A stretch of 64,000 bases of DNA, taken from NCBI GenBank assembly GCA_946122785.1, contig CAMGYJ010000004.1, forward strand, positions 24,502,188-24,566,187, written 5' to 3'. The DNA comes from Linum tenue (lineage: Eukaryota; Streptophyta; Magnoliopsida; Malpighiales; Linaceae). The notes under the pieces were generated by a model. The model ran no database searches. It was not told the origin of the DNA and worked only from the letters and a program-made list of their open reading frames with translations. A program made the translations under genes and the position numbers. Shown here in pieces: positions 32,733-43,462 of this stretch (position 1 is the stretch's first letter; every line of letters starts with the position of its first letter).

Positions 32733-33486
32733 TATATATAATCTCTAATGAAACCCTAATCAATCTAAAGAGAGGCGGCCGCCCTCTCATTCTCGCCTCT
32801 CTCTCGATCCTTCCACTTCTCTCTTCCTCTTCCAGAAACAAATCGAACCATAGCCGCCCTATCCTCTCCTCTTTCTCCTCTCTTCTTCGAACCAAAAAGC
32901 CCTCTGGTTTTTCACCGCCGCCATCCTCTTCTTCTACCTTCCCTTCCAGAGAAAACCAAAATCGAAACCTAAAACAACATCTCAACATCTCTTCGCCTTT
33001 CAACCGCCGCCCCTCTCTCTTTCCTTCTCTCGGTTAGCCAAGGGGACCGCTCGCGTCGAGTTAAATCAGCCTAGAAGGTTTCGATATAGGTAAGATCGAG
33101 ACATGCATGGCCTTTTTGATTCGTTTTAGGTGATTTTATTAGGATTCGTCTAACTTTCTTTCGTTTTCTTGTGACTTTGAGGCTTGGTTTCGGACGAGGG
33201 AAAAGAAGCAGTGAGGAGGTCGCCAGACCGAGGTACGATTTAAACGTAGGCTCGGATCTGGTTTCGTTTTTGGTTTATCGGTTGTATTTTTGGATTTCTG
33301 GGTTCTAATATGTTTTTTTGGTTGGGGCGGAGGAGAAGAAGGGAATCTTTGGCGGCTAAGATCCCTACCGACAAAATTTCGCCGGCGATGAGTTGACAAC
33401 GGCGGCGGCAGGTGAGGATTGCTTCGATTAATTTTTTTTATTTTCTTGACTGGTATTGGTTCTAATTGATTCTGGTCTCTACGCAG
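32733..33486 (+). promoter_or_regulatory. Plus-strand promoter-like module in LTR3
   Basis: Same module as in LTR1. Any transcript would run rightwards through LTR3 into element A gag (antisense to it) and towards element B on its sense strand. Confidence 0.38.
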
Positions 33487-35282
33487 GTTTTGAAATTGAC
33501 AGGACTGGGTAAGGTTTCTAAACTTAGCTTAGTGTGATTTTGGAACTTGAACAAAAAAGATGGGTTGAATCTGATTGCAGATCTGGGTTTTCAATAAAAA
33601 TGGTTATGTATGAGTTCAATAATTTTGGTGTTTGGTGATCTCGAAATTTTTATGCTTAGTTGCTTGGTGGATGGTTTTGGGATGCTAGATTTTTCTACAA
33701 ATGAAAAAGAAGAAAAAGGGAATTTTCAATAACTGGGAAGTAATTAACATGCTCTAAAATTGATAATTTTGGCAACTAAAAGTCACTGCCTCTGCTTGTG
33801 ACTTTGCCAAAATGAAGTTTGAAATATGAAGTTCAATTGTGTTTGGGTGATTTCTGCTGGATCTGGATCTAGATCTAGATCGGGGGTGATCGTAATCCTA
33901 GGGAAGAGGTTTTTTCTTCTTTCTATAGACCTTTGTCTATTTGAACTCTACTCGAATATTTTCATTCATTTACACATGATAATAAAGTATTCATCAACTA
34001 TTTGCTAGATAGGGAATTTACAACGTTGACATGTTATAAAGTAGTCTATCAATTGATGAGAAAAGCAAGTAAATGCTCAATTGAAAGAAGCTTAATGCCA
34101 GAGTTGAGTTGCTAAGCGCAAATCTTGTATTAAGTGAATAGATAGAGTGCTTAAATGTAAAATAGTTTGCAAAGTACGACCATCGAGTATATAAATGGGC
34201 AAGTAGATAGACGATTATGACCGTACAATGATTGAGCATGAATTTGACGAAAACAAAAATGAGATCAGATCTTATTAAAAGGATGAAAGAGTTGGAGCAC
34301 TAACCTGGTTGGAGTTTCTTAGCTTAAGAAAGGCCTTCCACTGCTTAATTCCACAAATTTCTGCGCCAATCTTGTGTAAAAGACGGATGTAAAGAAAAAA
34401 TGAGCTCAAACTGCTTGTTTACTTCTGTAATGTAATTTTCTTTCTTTCCACTCCACTCGTCCCCCAAAATCAGGAGCTGAAGAGCTCTACTTATTGATAA
34501 ATCGTATGCCACGTGTTGCTTCGCCATTAGTCTTTGTTAGGACTTGAAATGCCGTGTTTCTTCCTGATAGGTCGAATTTTGAGGCTGCCCCAATAGCCTC
34601 CACCTTGCATGGTCGGTTCTGACTGTTCAGGGCCTGTTCAGGATAGGCTGGCACACAATTCGATGTTGGTTGGGCTGACGAATAAGGTTGGGCCGAGTTG
34701 GGCCTTGAATTCGTTTGGGCCGGTACTGGGCTTGGCCTAGTCTTGAACTTGGGCTCTGTTTTGGCCGAATTGGGCTCTGTTTTGGGTTGTATTCTGATCG
34801 TATTCTTTTTTCATTTTGCAGGTTTGTGATCTGGTTTGGGCTCAAAGTAGGAGGGCAATGACTTCAATATTGTAATTAGTTCTAATTCTCGCTTTATTTA
34901 GAGGTCATTACCCAAGTTGTACAATGTATCAACTTTGAATATTTGATAATAAAGCTCATTCCACTTCAATTAGTCCCGTTTCAAATGCCGAATCCAAATC
35001 CAAAATGTACAACAAACTTTGCACTATAGCTATTTCTTCCATTCAATTGAGAAATTATATTTAAGATTTGCCACTGCTAATCTTAACTTAAATCGATTAT
35101 ATCTTAACTAATTATGCCCTAGAATCGACTAGGAGCAAATTTGACAATTGTTGGTTCATATTGACTTGCAACTGCTAGTCTCAACCACACTATCTTCAAC
35201 TTCTTTTAAATTAATCGTAGTACGACGTGACAATAATTATTTTCAATAAATCAATTATCCCGGACAAAATGTGGTGTCTACA

Positions 35283-36344
35283 TTGGGATTGTTGTTGCCA
35301 CACCAAGAGAAATTTGGATGCTGGCACCACCCCTCGTATGTATTACAATAGGGGTCGTTGCGCCGAGCATTGTTAATGAAATTCAGATGCTCCTGCGGTG
35401 TGCTGGACTCTCGCATGGCTTGGTAGTCCTCCACCCTATGATTGGTGCTCTCACACCACTGGCAATACATCGGCTGCTGCTGCCCTGCACCTGGAACCAT
35501 CCCGTTCCGATCAATTGCTTAAACTTGTTTAGAGACAACCTGCACCAACTCAGATGACTAGTTGTCCACGACATGCACACCCCGACCTGGTGCTCACCTT
35601 GACCTCCTAGTTGTCCCCCAATCATATCCGTTCTTTGCCATCTCCTCAAAGAGAGCCCGGTAGAAGGTGCCCACCTTGAAAGCGTTGTTGAAACCATGAT
35701 TGGGACACTTTAGGAAAAGACTAGTGATTCTTTCCCACGCGTCCCAGATGGTCTCATCTTATTCCTGTGCAAAATGAGTGATCTCCTTCTGCAGGTATGT
35801 TGTCTTAGATGGAGGATGATAGCGGGTAAGGAACTTGTCGGCCAGGCTGGCGAATGTAGTGATCAAACTCGGAGGCCGGGTGTCCAGCCACTCCTTTGCT
35901 TGTCCATCAAAAGTGAATGGGAAGTACCTCAGTTGGATGGCGTCCGCAGGGACCCCATTAATCTTGATTCCATCGATCAACTCATGGAATCGCCGTAGGT
36001 GTGATTTGGGGCACTCCCCTTCCTTTCCCCTGAATACCACCGAGCCGCACAACATGGTGATGACGGAGGTGCTCACCTCAAAGTTATTAGTTGGAACTTG
36101 AGGGTGCTGGATGGGACCTCATGCCTGCGGCTCTGGGGGTCCAGTAGTATCCCATTGTGTGCTCATCTGGAACAATGTCCCCTCCATTATTGGGTTCACC
36201 CATGTCGTCCTCCTGGTTGATTTTCAGATGCTCCAATGTTTCCTCTGCAGCCAATCGCGCCTTGAAAGTTTGCTTGAGGTTACGAAAGGTTCATTCAAGC
36301 TCTTGGTCCAACGACAATAGATCTCCCGACTGGCTATGGGTCAT
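35283..36344 (-). pseudogene. Element A gag, 5' part (outer side of the array insertion)
   Basis: Starts with an ATG at 36344-36342 (MTHSQSGDLLSLDQELE, then a stop). In broken frames it continues through QEDDMGEPNNGG, a TMGYYWTPRAAG block, the capsid-type gag domain (35759-36076) and the zinc knuckle up to the insertion point. The GYYWT block matches element C. Part of U4 of the 919-bp repeat, with the shared stop after HFAQE. Stops and at least one frameshift make it non-functional. Start choice rests on position after the PBS and homology to element C. Confidence 0.8.
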
Positions 36345-36462
36345 GCACTACCTGCACACAGACTGCAAACACAACCCGTGAAGGCACATAGGTGGAAGAG
36401 AGAGAATGCCGTAATGAAAATGCTAAAGTAACAGACTTTCACGTTTCTACAATAACCTAGAG

Positions 36463-36481
36463 TTCCTCGGCAACAGAACCA
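36463..36481 (-). other. Degenerate primer-binding site of element A
   Basis: On minus, TGGTTCTGTTGCCGAGGAA preceded by CAAGTTTT. This resembles the plant gypsy PBS that usually reads TGGCGCCGTTGCCGGGG. It sits 119 bp upstream of the gag ATG. Confidence 0.55.
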
Positions 36482-36487
36482 AAAACT

Positions 36488-36565
36488 TGACACGCTACGA
36501 CACAATACCAAACTGCGACCAAGTGTAATCATGATCCCGAAAACATGGAACTAGGGTTCTTCAAT
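36488..36565 (-). mobile_element. 5' LTR remnant of element A
   Basis: Starts at the CA just before the PBS (TGACAC on plus). It contains an AACTAGGGTTCTTCA segment also found in the left LTR (5429-5443). Similarity ends around 36565, where plus-strand gag-like DNA of element B begins, so most of the 5' LTR is missing. Confidence 0.5.
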
Positions 36566-36601
36566 TGACTCAGTTTACTTTGAATTCACCTTCAAAACTC
36601 T

Positions 36602-37690
36602 TTGGAGAGTCAGAGATTGATCGAGTCTTTATACCTGGGTGGAGACATTCTCACTAAGTCTCCACCCGAGCTAAATCAGATGATCAGTACTTTGGCCACC
36701 AGAGACCATTCTTGGGGGCAGAACACCAGAGGTAAAACTCCCGGGGTCATGGCGTGCATGCCATGGAGGCTAGATCTGGGCTTGAGAGAGAGGTGGGAGA
36801 GCTGGTTCAGACATTGAAGCAGCCAAACAACCTCATTCCATGGAGAGGCATAGCCGCACCTCCAGTCGCACAGTGCCAGTGGTGAGAAAGTTCAAACCAT
36901 TTGGTGGAAGATTGCCAAGCTATGAGGGAATCCACCCCCCCCCCCCCACAGGAGCAGTTGGACTTCATCGCCAATGCGCGGCGCCTTGACCCTTACAGTG
37001 GTACTTATAATTAAGGGTGGCGCCAGCATCCCAACTTCTCCTGACAATGGCAACAACAGCAACACCACCAAGCCTTCTGGATTCCCAGCACCAGCTGGTG
37101 GTTTTCAGCAAAGGCAGCCTTTCCAGACCCGACAGGGCCCATTTCCACAGCAGCAGCCTTATCAGCCTAGACAGGGGCAACCATTCCAGTAGTAGCACCA
37201 AGAGTTTGCCTAGCCGGCAGCACTCCCAACATAGGATGCCCAGATGTTGGAGCTGAAAAACATGGTGCAGGCCTTCGTGAGCTCCAGCACGGCGAATTTC
37301 GCCAGGTTGGACTAGTGCATCACCTTACTGGAGGTAGGCCAGAGGAACCAGGGTGCCATACTGCAGGATCTCCATAATCAGATTGTAGGAATAGCTCGCC
37401 AAAACAGCACCAGGGCACCGGGAACTCTGCCTGGCACCACCATCCCTAATCCTCGTGAGCATCACCAGCAGTTGGATGCCATCACTACTAGAAGTGGCAA
37501 GACGACATCTGTTGTACCTGCTCCGACTAGGTTGGAGGAACCAACACCTGCTTTTGCACTTCTAACTGACAATGAAGAGGTGGGGATCGAGAAAGAAGCA
37601 CCTGCTCCCAAAACACAACCGGTGGTTAAGGAGCATGTTCCCCTAGCTACCCTTCCCCACTCGTATGCACAAAGACAAGCTGGAGACTGA
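36602..37690 (+). pseudogene. Element B gag (truncated)
   Basis: An N-terminal piece with WGQNTRGK, then a damaged zinc knuckle (CQW, stop, ESSNHLVEDCQAMREST near 36880-36945). A C-run at 36936-36949 is probably slippage. Next come DFIANARRLDPYSGTY, a Q/P-rich tail (37070-37190) and the gag-end motif DAITTRSGK (37475). The frame changes several times. The capsid domain seen in element A is absent, so this copy is 5'-truncated. It would have coated the virus-like particle. Confidence 0.75.
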
Positions 37691-38399
37691 GTTTGCCAAA
37701 TTTATGGCAATGTTGAAGCAGGTCAACATCAACATACCGTTCGTGGAGGCACTATCGAAGATTCCCAAGTACGCAAAATTCATGAAGGATCTCCTCACCA
37801 ACAAAAAGAAACTTGGGGATCTCTCGACAGTGATGCTGAGCGAGAAGTGTTCATCCATCCTACAGAACAAGCTGCCCGAGAAGCGCAAAGACCTAGGGAG
37901 TTTTACTATCCCTCTTGTTATTGGCAGCATGCGCGTTAGAAAGTCCTTGGCGGATCTAGGCGCTAGCATTAATGTCATGCCTTATAAACTGTTTAAGAAG
38001 CTAAGCCTAGGTGAACCTAGAACCACTAGGATGAGTATTCAGTTAGCTGATCGCTCGATTGTGCATCCTAGGGGTATCATAGAGGACTTGCTTGTTAACG
38101 TGGGTGCATTCACATATCCTATTGATTTTGTTATTCTGGATATAAATGAGGATGTGGATGTGCCTTTGATTTTGGGTAGACCATTTCTCGCCACCGCCAA
38201 GGCGCTGATTGATGTGCATAGAGGCAAGTTAATCTTGTGGGCTGGGGATGAACAAGCCACATTTTCTGTGTCTGACAAGATGAAGCATTCCCATTTGCAT
38301 GATGACTTGTATTACTGTGATATGCTTGCTGGTTTTGAAACCGCACTCGCCACCACGAGTGCGGGTACTGCGATGCCCTTGAGCGTTGTATTTTGCTAA
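37640..38399 (+). pseudogene. Element B gag end and aspartic protease
   Basis: Open for 244 codons from 37665 with strong family motifs: PFVEALSKIPKYAKF, LADLGASINVMP (catalytic D with G-A-S), QLADRSIVHPRG, YPIDFVILDI and VPLILGRPFLATAKALIDV. This is the Athila-type pepsin-like protease that processes Gag-Pol. A +1 frameshift near 37650-37690 separates it from gag. A stop follows at 38399 before the RT linker. The domain itself is intact. Confidence 0.85.
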
Positions 38400-39446
38400 G
38401 TGAGCAGGCATCGCAAGAGCTGCAGCTGGAGGAGCACTTGGTCGTGCTAGAGAGTGGCGAGTTCCTGGAGGTCGATAAACTATTCAAGCCGATCTCATCC
38501 TCGACTCGCATCACCACCTCTCTAGAGGAGCCACCAGAATTGGAGCTAAAATCCCTCCCTTCTCACTTGGACTATGAATTTATCCAGGAGGGTAATAAGC
38601 TTCCAGTCATCATCAGCTCGACCCTCACACCCGAGCAGAAGCTAGACTGGTGGCCCTGTTGAAGCAGTACGAGCGAGCTCTGGCATGGAAGATCACCGAT
38701 ATCCGGGGGATCAGCCCCTCCTTCTGTTCCCACTGGATATTGCTAGAGGATGAGATTCGGTTGGTGAGACAGCCCCAACGGAGATTGACACCGAACCTGA
38801 AGGGTGTGGTTCGAGCGGAGATTGTTAAGCTGATAGACACGGGAATCATCTTCGCCATTTCTGACAGCGAGTTGGTCAGTCCCACTCAATTGGTGCGTAG
38901 AAAGGGTGGAATGGCTGTGGTTCCCAACGAGAAGAATGAGCTCATCCCGATGCGCACAGTGACCGAGTATCGCGTCTGCTTCGACTATCGTCGCCTCAAC
39001 GACGCCACCCGGAAGGATCACTTCCCGCTGCCATTCATTGACCAGATGCTGGAGAGGCTGGCCGGGCAGAGTTCTACTATTTCCTGGATGGGATGTCTGG
39101 ATATTTTCAGATTCCCATAGCATTGGAAGACCAGGCGAAGACCATCTTCACCTGACCTTTCGGCACAATTTCTTAATAGAGAATCCCATTCGGGCTTTGC
39201 AATGCCCCAACCACATTTTAGCGATGTATGCTCGCCCTCTTCGACCGTCTGGTCGGAGAAATCATGGAGCTGTTCATGGACGATTTTTCGGTTTATGGAG
39301 GCTCATTCTCTCACTATCTCCATAACATGGAACTCGTCCTGAAAAGGTGTGAGGAGATGAACCTGGCGCTGAGTTGGGAGAAGTGCCACTTCATGGTTCG
39401 TGAAGGCATAGTTCTGGGGGCATAAGATCTCCAAGATGGGATAGAG
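38400..39446 (+). pseudogene. Element B reverse transcriptase
   Basis: The linker (38393-38662) ends ...LTPEQKLDWW; RT then begins in another frame. Visible motifs: EIVKLIDTGII, VSPTQLVRRKGG, RVCFDYRRLNDATRKDHFPLPF and IDQMLERLAG, then a frameshift and stop near 39120. A later frame has ELFMDDFSVYG, the catalytic FMDD form of YxDD, and EKCHFMVREGIVLG, ending in a stop at 39425. Breaks mean no functional enzyme. Signature order is normal for Ty3/gypsy. Confidence 0.85.
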
Positions 39447-40080
39447 GTGGACAGAGCCAAGATCGAGACAATCAACAAGCTGCCTCCTCCCACATCTGTT
39501 ATAGGGATTCGTAGTTTCTTGGGCCATGCAGGGCTCTATAGGCGGTTCATAAAAGACTTCTCGAAGATCGCCTTGCCCCTGACGAAGCTCCTTGCGAAGG
39601 ATGCCCCTTTCAATTCACTGGCGCGTGCATAGCGCATTCACGACCTTGAAAGAGAAGCTTACTCATGCTCCTATCATGGTCACTCCTGACTAGACATTAC
39701 CATTCGAGCTGATGTGCGACGCAAGTGACTTTGTTGTTGGAGCTGTTCTGGGGCAGAAGCGAGATCAGCATTTTCGTCCTATCTATTATGCCTCGAAGAC
39801 CCTCAATGATTCCCAAGAGAACTACACCACCACAGAGAAGGAGTTGCTAGCGGTGCTGTTCGCCTTTGACAAGTTTCGTTCTTATATGGTCTTTTCCCAT
39901 GTGATAGTGTACACGGATCACTCTACTATATGACACCTGATGAGCAAGGCCAATGCCAAGCCTCGGCACATACGATGGATCTTATTACTGCAGGAGTTTG
40001 ACATTGGGATCCGGGACAAGAAGGGAGCCGAAAATGTTGCTACTGATCATCTCTCCCGGTTGGATGCACCTCCTGCGGAC
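39447..40080 (+). pseudogene. Element B RNase H
   Basis: RT connection (IRSFLGHAGLYRRFIKDFS), a stop at about 39632 and a short unreadable piece. The RNase H core follows: MCDASDFVVGAVLGQ, FRPIYYASKTLNDSQENYTT, EKELLAVLFAFDKFRSY and VYTDHSTI, with a stop where other members have Lys/Leu. It then continues KPRHIRWILLLQEFDIGIRDKKG into the integrase linker. The catalytic D of CDAS, E of EKELLA and D of YTDHS are all present. Confidence 0.82.
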
Positions 40081-41593
40081 AACCTCGAGGAGGAGATCAA
40101 CGACTCCTTTCTAGATGAGCGACTGATGATGATGTGCCTGGTGGAGAGTGTCACCCCTTGGTACTCTGATTTTGCAAACTATCTAGTCAGCCAACAGCTA
40201 CCCAAGGGGATGACGACTCGCGGCAAGAGGAAGTTCTTCTCCGACCTGAAGCACTACTTCTGGGACGACCCGCATCTCTTCAGGATCGGAGCCGACGGGG
40301 TCATCCTTCGCTGTATCATGGAAAATGAGATGGAGGGAATTCCGTCTCATTGCCATGAGGGACCTACTGGCGGTCACCATGGCGGTAACCGCACAGCGAG
40401 GAAGGTACTACAGTCAGGCTTCTACTGGCCCACGCTCTTCAAGGACGCCGACACCTTCGCACGTAGGTGCTATCGATGCCAGAGGTTTGGTAACATCTCT
40501 ACCCATGATGAGATGCCCCAGAATGTGTTTATTACTTGTGAAGTTTTTGATGTATGGGGTGTCGATTTCATGAGCCCCTTCCATCCATCATTTGGTAATC
40601 TATACATCTTAGTTGATGTTGATTACGTCTCTAGGTAGGATGAAGCGCAAGCTTTGCCCACCAATGATGCTAGACGTGTTTGCCAGTTTCTGAAGCGGTT
40701 GTTCTCCCGGTTTGGGACACCTAGAGCCATCATTAGCGACAGAGGCACCCATTTTCGTGGCCAATTCGATAAACTACTCTCTCGCTATGGTGTCACTCAC
40801 AAGGTGTACGTGGCCTACCACCCACAAACGAGTGGTTAGGCCGAGCTGACGAATTGGGAGCTTAAGCGTATAATAGAGAAAATGGTGGATCAATCCTGCA
40901 AGGATTGGTCACCAAGCTCGATGATGCTCTCTGGGCATACCGAGCTGCCTACAAGACGTCGATCAGTACTTCGCCGTACTAGGCCCTTAAGCTATTTGGT
41001 CGGTGGAGCTAGAGCACAAGGCCTTCTAGGCCCTTAAGGTGCTCAACTTGGATGTTAGTCTTGCAGGTGCTGAACGCAAAATGCAGATGTTGGAGCTGGA
41101 GGAATGGCGTTACCACGGCTATGAGAACACCAAGTTGTATAAGGAGCAAACTAAGCGTCTTCACGACGCTCGATTGAGGGGTCCGAAGGAATTTAAGGTT
41201 GGCGATCTAGTTCTTCTCTATAACTCTCGCCTAAAACTCTTTCCTGGAAAGCTCCGCTCCCGGTGGTTTGGACCGTTCACGGTCACGCACGTGTTCCCGT
41301 ATGGCACGATAGAGATTGCCAACTCGTAGAATGAGCCGTTTAAAGTGAATGACCATCGTCTCAAGCTCTATCTGGGTGACGAGGTCGAACGTGCGGAGTT
41401 GGTGGTTGAACTTGCGGACCCTGAGCTCCGTTGGCTGCGTCTAGCTATAGACGTAAAAGAAAGCGCTTATGGGGAGGCAACCCCACCACGGTTTGCATTT
41501 TTTTTTCCTTTGTTTTTTTTTGTGTGTTCGAGTCAGTTGCATGTATGTGATGAAATTAGGTCGTCTGGTATACCTCAGTTTGGTGTTTTCTAG
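40081..41593 (+). pseudogene. Element B integrase
   Basis: The HHCC zinc domain (HHGGNRTARKVL ... CYRCQRFGN) lies around 40375-40490. The core has DVWGVDFMSPF (first D), IISDRGTHF (second D) and TNWELKRIIEK (E). Stops fall after VDYVSR (40636) and after HPQTSG (40838), and a frameshift follows near 40930-41035. The tail (41039-41593) has [53 protein letters not shown], a stop, then NDHRLKLYLGDE. All three acidic residues can be seen but not in one frame. Confidence 0.82.
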
Positions 41594-41599
41594 CAGGGG

Positions 41600-42680
41600 A
41601 GTTCGAAAAAATGTGCAAAACCAGTTTTTGGCCAAGAATGGGTAAATACCCGGCCGTGACTCAAAATACCCTACCGAGACTGAAAACACCATTATTTGGA
41701 GATGTTTTAACCACCATTCTTGAACCGTTTGAGAGTCGATTCTCGTGTTTTAAGCTGATTTCACGCTAGGTTGTTCGTTTTTGTCATATTTCAGGACTTG
41801 GTGTGGACATGGAGGCGTGAAAGCGAGTTTCTGGTAAAAAAGTGGAGAGTTGGAGCTAGAGGAGCTGGAAGGGAAAAATACCCGGTCAGGCATTGAAATA
41901 CCCGACCGGGTAAACGAGAAGGAGCAGACCGGGAAAACCTGTTTTGGAGGCCAAAGAAGCAGGAGGGGTCCCGGCCGCGAAGCTTAAATACCCGATGGGG
42001 TATTCTGACCCTCGATCAGGTATTTCCCCCTGCTAGAGCGTTGCGTTTTGATAATACGCAGCCGGTCCCCAGCAATACCCGATCGGGTATTTGGGCCCGG
42101 TATCGTGATCTGCTCCTTTTCACGCGAAGTTAGCCTCTTTTGAGAGGGAGCCGAGTTTTATAGAAGGAAAGCAGAAACCTAGAAGAGTTAATTCACTTCT
42201 CTGTACTGGACTTATTCCAGTAGAGGAGGTTTTGCACGTTAGGGCCTCAGTTTGTTTACTCCGGTGGAGGTTAATCTCCCGCCGGGTATTCAGATTGAAA
42301 GAGGGTATGGAGACCTTTAGTGGAGACTTCAGACTGAATAAGTACCTTTCGTAGTATAATTATCATTGAATCTGGACTAGGTGAATTACAACTTGGCTTA
42401 ACTACAATCTAGGGGGAACCATATCTGAGTGACCTCTCTCAAACTTGAACCACAACTTTTACTGCTTGTGTTTGTTAGTTTAGTTGAAACTTCACTACAG
42501 TTGAACCGCTAAATAATAAGAATTTCACGGAGTAGTCATCACACCTAGGACCCGGGTTGACAATTAAATCTAAACTCGCTATACTACGCATTAGTAGGTG
42601 GTTACACTTGGCCACTTTCTAGTGTGACAGTACAGGCGAGTCAGTGAGTTAATCTAGACGTTTGGTGAAGTACTTTGCAT
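41600..42680 (+). mobile_element. 3' LTR of element B
   Basis: Non-coding. A cluster of ATACCC/GGGTAT motifs (41640-42110), including the perfect 18-bp palindrome AATACCCGATCGGGTATT at 42074-42091. Then a GAAAGCAGAAACCTAG leader, the TTACAACTTGGCTTAACT phrase (42388) and a TGGTTACACTTGGCC end region shared with the 58.7-60.1 kb LTR. Borders are approximate; the right end is near the start of the minus-strand gag of element D. Confidence 0.6.
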
Positions 42681-42689
42681 TCTTCCTTG

Positions 42690-43438
42690 GTGTGATCCAT
42701 GATGGGGCCATGCCTTGATGTGCTCCTGGAATCTCCTCCAAGCATCGTTTAAATTCTCGTCTTCCTTGTGTTGAAATAGAGTAATCTCTTCTTTAAGCTC
42801 CTCCATCTTCTATGGAAGAAAGTACTCACCAAATGCTTGAGCGAGGGTCCCATGTGGTGAAGGTTCCTGGTGGATGGAAATCGAGTCACCGTTTTGCCAT
42901 TCCTCCAACACAGAATTGGAAAATTTATTGTCAAACCCCATCTTTCGTAGCATCATCTCCTGGAATAGAGTCGATGATATCCAAGAATATCTTTAAGTGG
43001 TGTTGCATTGGATCACCATCATTCCTTCCTCAAAATATCTTAGCTTGTTGCACAATTTGGATGAGTTGAGTTCTAATCTCTATGATGGTTGGTGGCGTAA
43101 TAATGCTTGAGGTGATGTTGGATGCTCTTGGCCTTAAGTACACATAAAGAGTTGGTGGGATGGCCATTTATCTTTGTCCTTCTTCTCCAACCATTGATGG
43201 TGTTGAAGAGGTTAAAGAGGCTCCTTATTCTTCCGAATCAAAGTTGTCAATGTTCTCTTCCTCTCCCAAGATTTGATCGAGATTGGTGTGGCTTTAAGGC
43301 TCTTCTTCTCCTAAGCCAGATGCTCCTTCATATGTCCTTAAGATGGCTGAACTTGTGGCTCCTCCTTCTTGGATGATCTCTTGCACAATCTTTAGGCTTT
43401 TGGTTTCTCTTCTAGATGCTTTTATATATGATTAGAAA
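42690..43438 (-). pseudogene. Element D gag remnant (Ty3/gypsy)
   Basis: Minus-strand frames read HLKIFLDIIDSIPG, LAQAFGEYFLP, KMEELKEEITLFQHKEDEN and DAWRRFQEHIKAWPHHG, the standard plant retrotransposon gag (capsid) domain. Several stops and frameshifts. It is truncated right after the PHHG motif, next to element B's LTR. The zinc knuckle and pol are absent. Confidence 0.72.
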
Positions 43439-43456
43439 TCCTCAGCAACGGTGCCT
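43439..43456 (-). other. Primer-binding site of element D
   Basis: Minus strand AGGCACCGTTGCTGAGGA, preceded by ATCAAGTTTT. One or two changes from the usual plant gypsy PBS. It separates the LTR (right) from gag (left). Confidence 0.7.
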
Positions 43457-43462
43457 AAAACT

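Larger units (their letters stand above)
11957..35282 (-). mobile_element. Ogre/Tat-like gag-only LTR retrotransposon in a three-LTR, two-internal tandem array
   Basis: 23,326 bp arranged LTR1-internal1-LTR2-internal2-LTR3, with periods of 9938 and 9937 bp and near identity between copies. The ends are TGT...ACA and the whole array has a single TTGGG target duplication. Orientation is minus, from the gag ORF, the tRNA-type PBS next to LTR2 and LTR3, and polypurine tracts next to LTR1 and LTR2. The internal regions hold only a gag-like ORF; no protease, RT, RNase H or integrase motif is visible, so movement would need proteins supplied in trans. The tripartite form is best explained by unequal recombination between the two LTRs of one original insertion. 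Confidence 0.9.
31832..35282 (-). repeat. LTR3 (3451 bp; 5' LTR in element orientation)
   Basis: States: T at 32581, A at 32631, C at 34366 and a four-T run near 35206. Ends GTGTCTACA directly before TTGGG. It differs from LTR1 at all four sites I could score, and from LTR2 only at the last two. Confidence 0.92.
36566..42680 (+). mobile_element. Element B: Athila-like Ty3/gypsy retrotransposon, plus strand, decayed
   Basis: Order gag, protease, RT, RNase H, integrase, 3' LTR. Lineage from DLGASINVMP, the QLADRS and LGRPFLA protease motifs, the RT/RNase H sequence and the integrase tail ([13 protein letters not shown]). It lacks the N-terminal gag capsid domain and a 5' LTR, abutting the truncated 5' LTR of element A head-to-head. 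No envelope-like ORF lies between integrase and LTR. At least eight stops or frameshifts. Confidence 0.85.
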
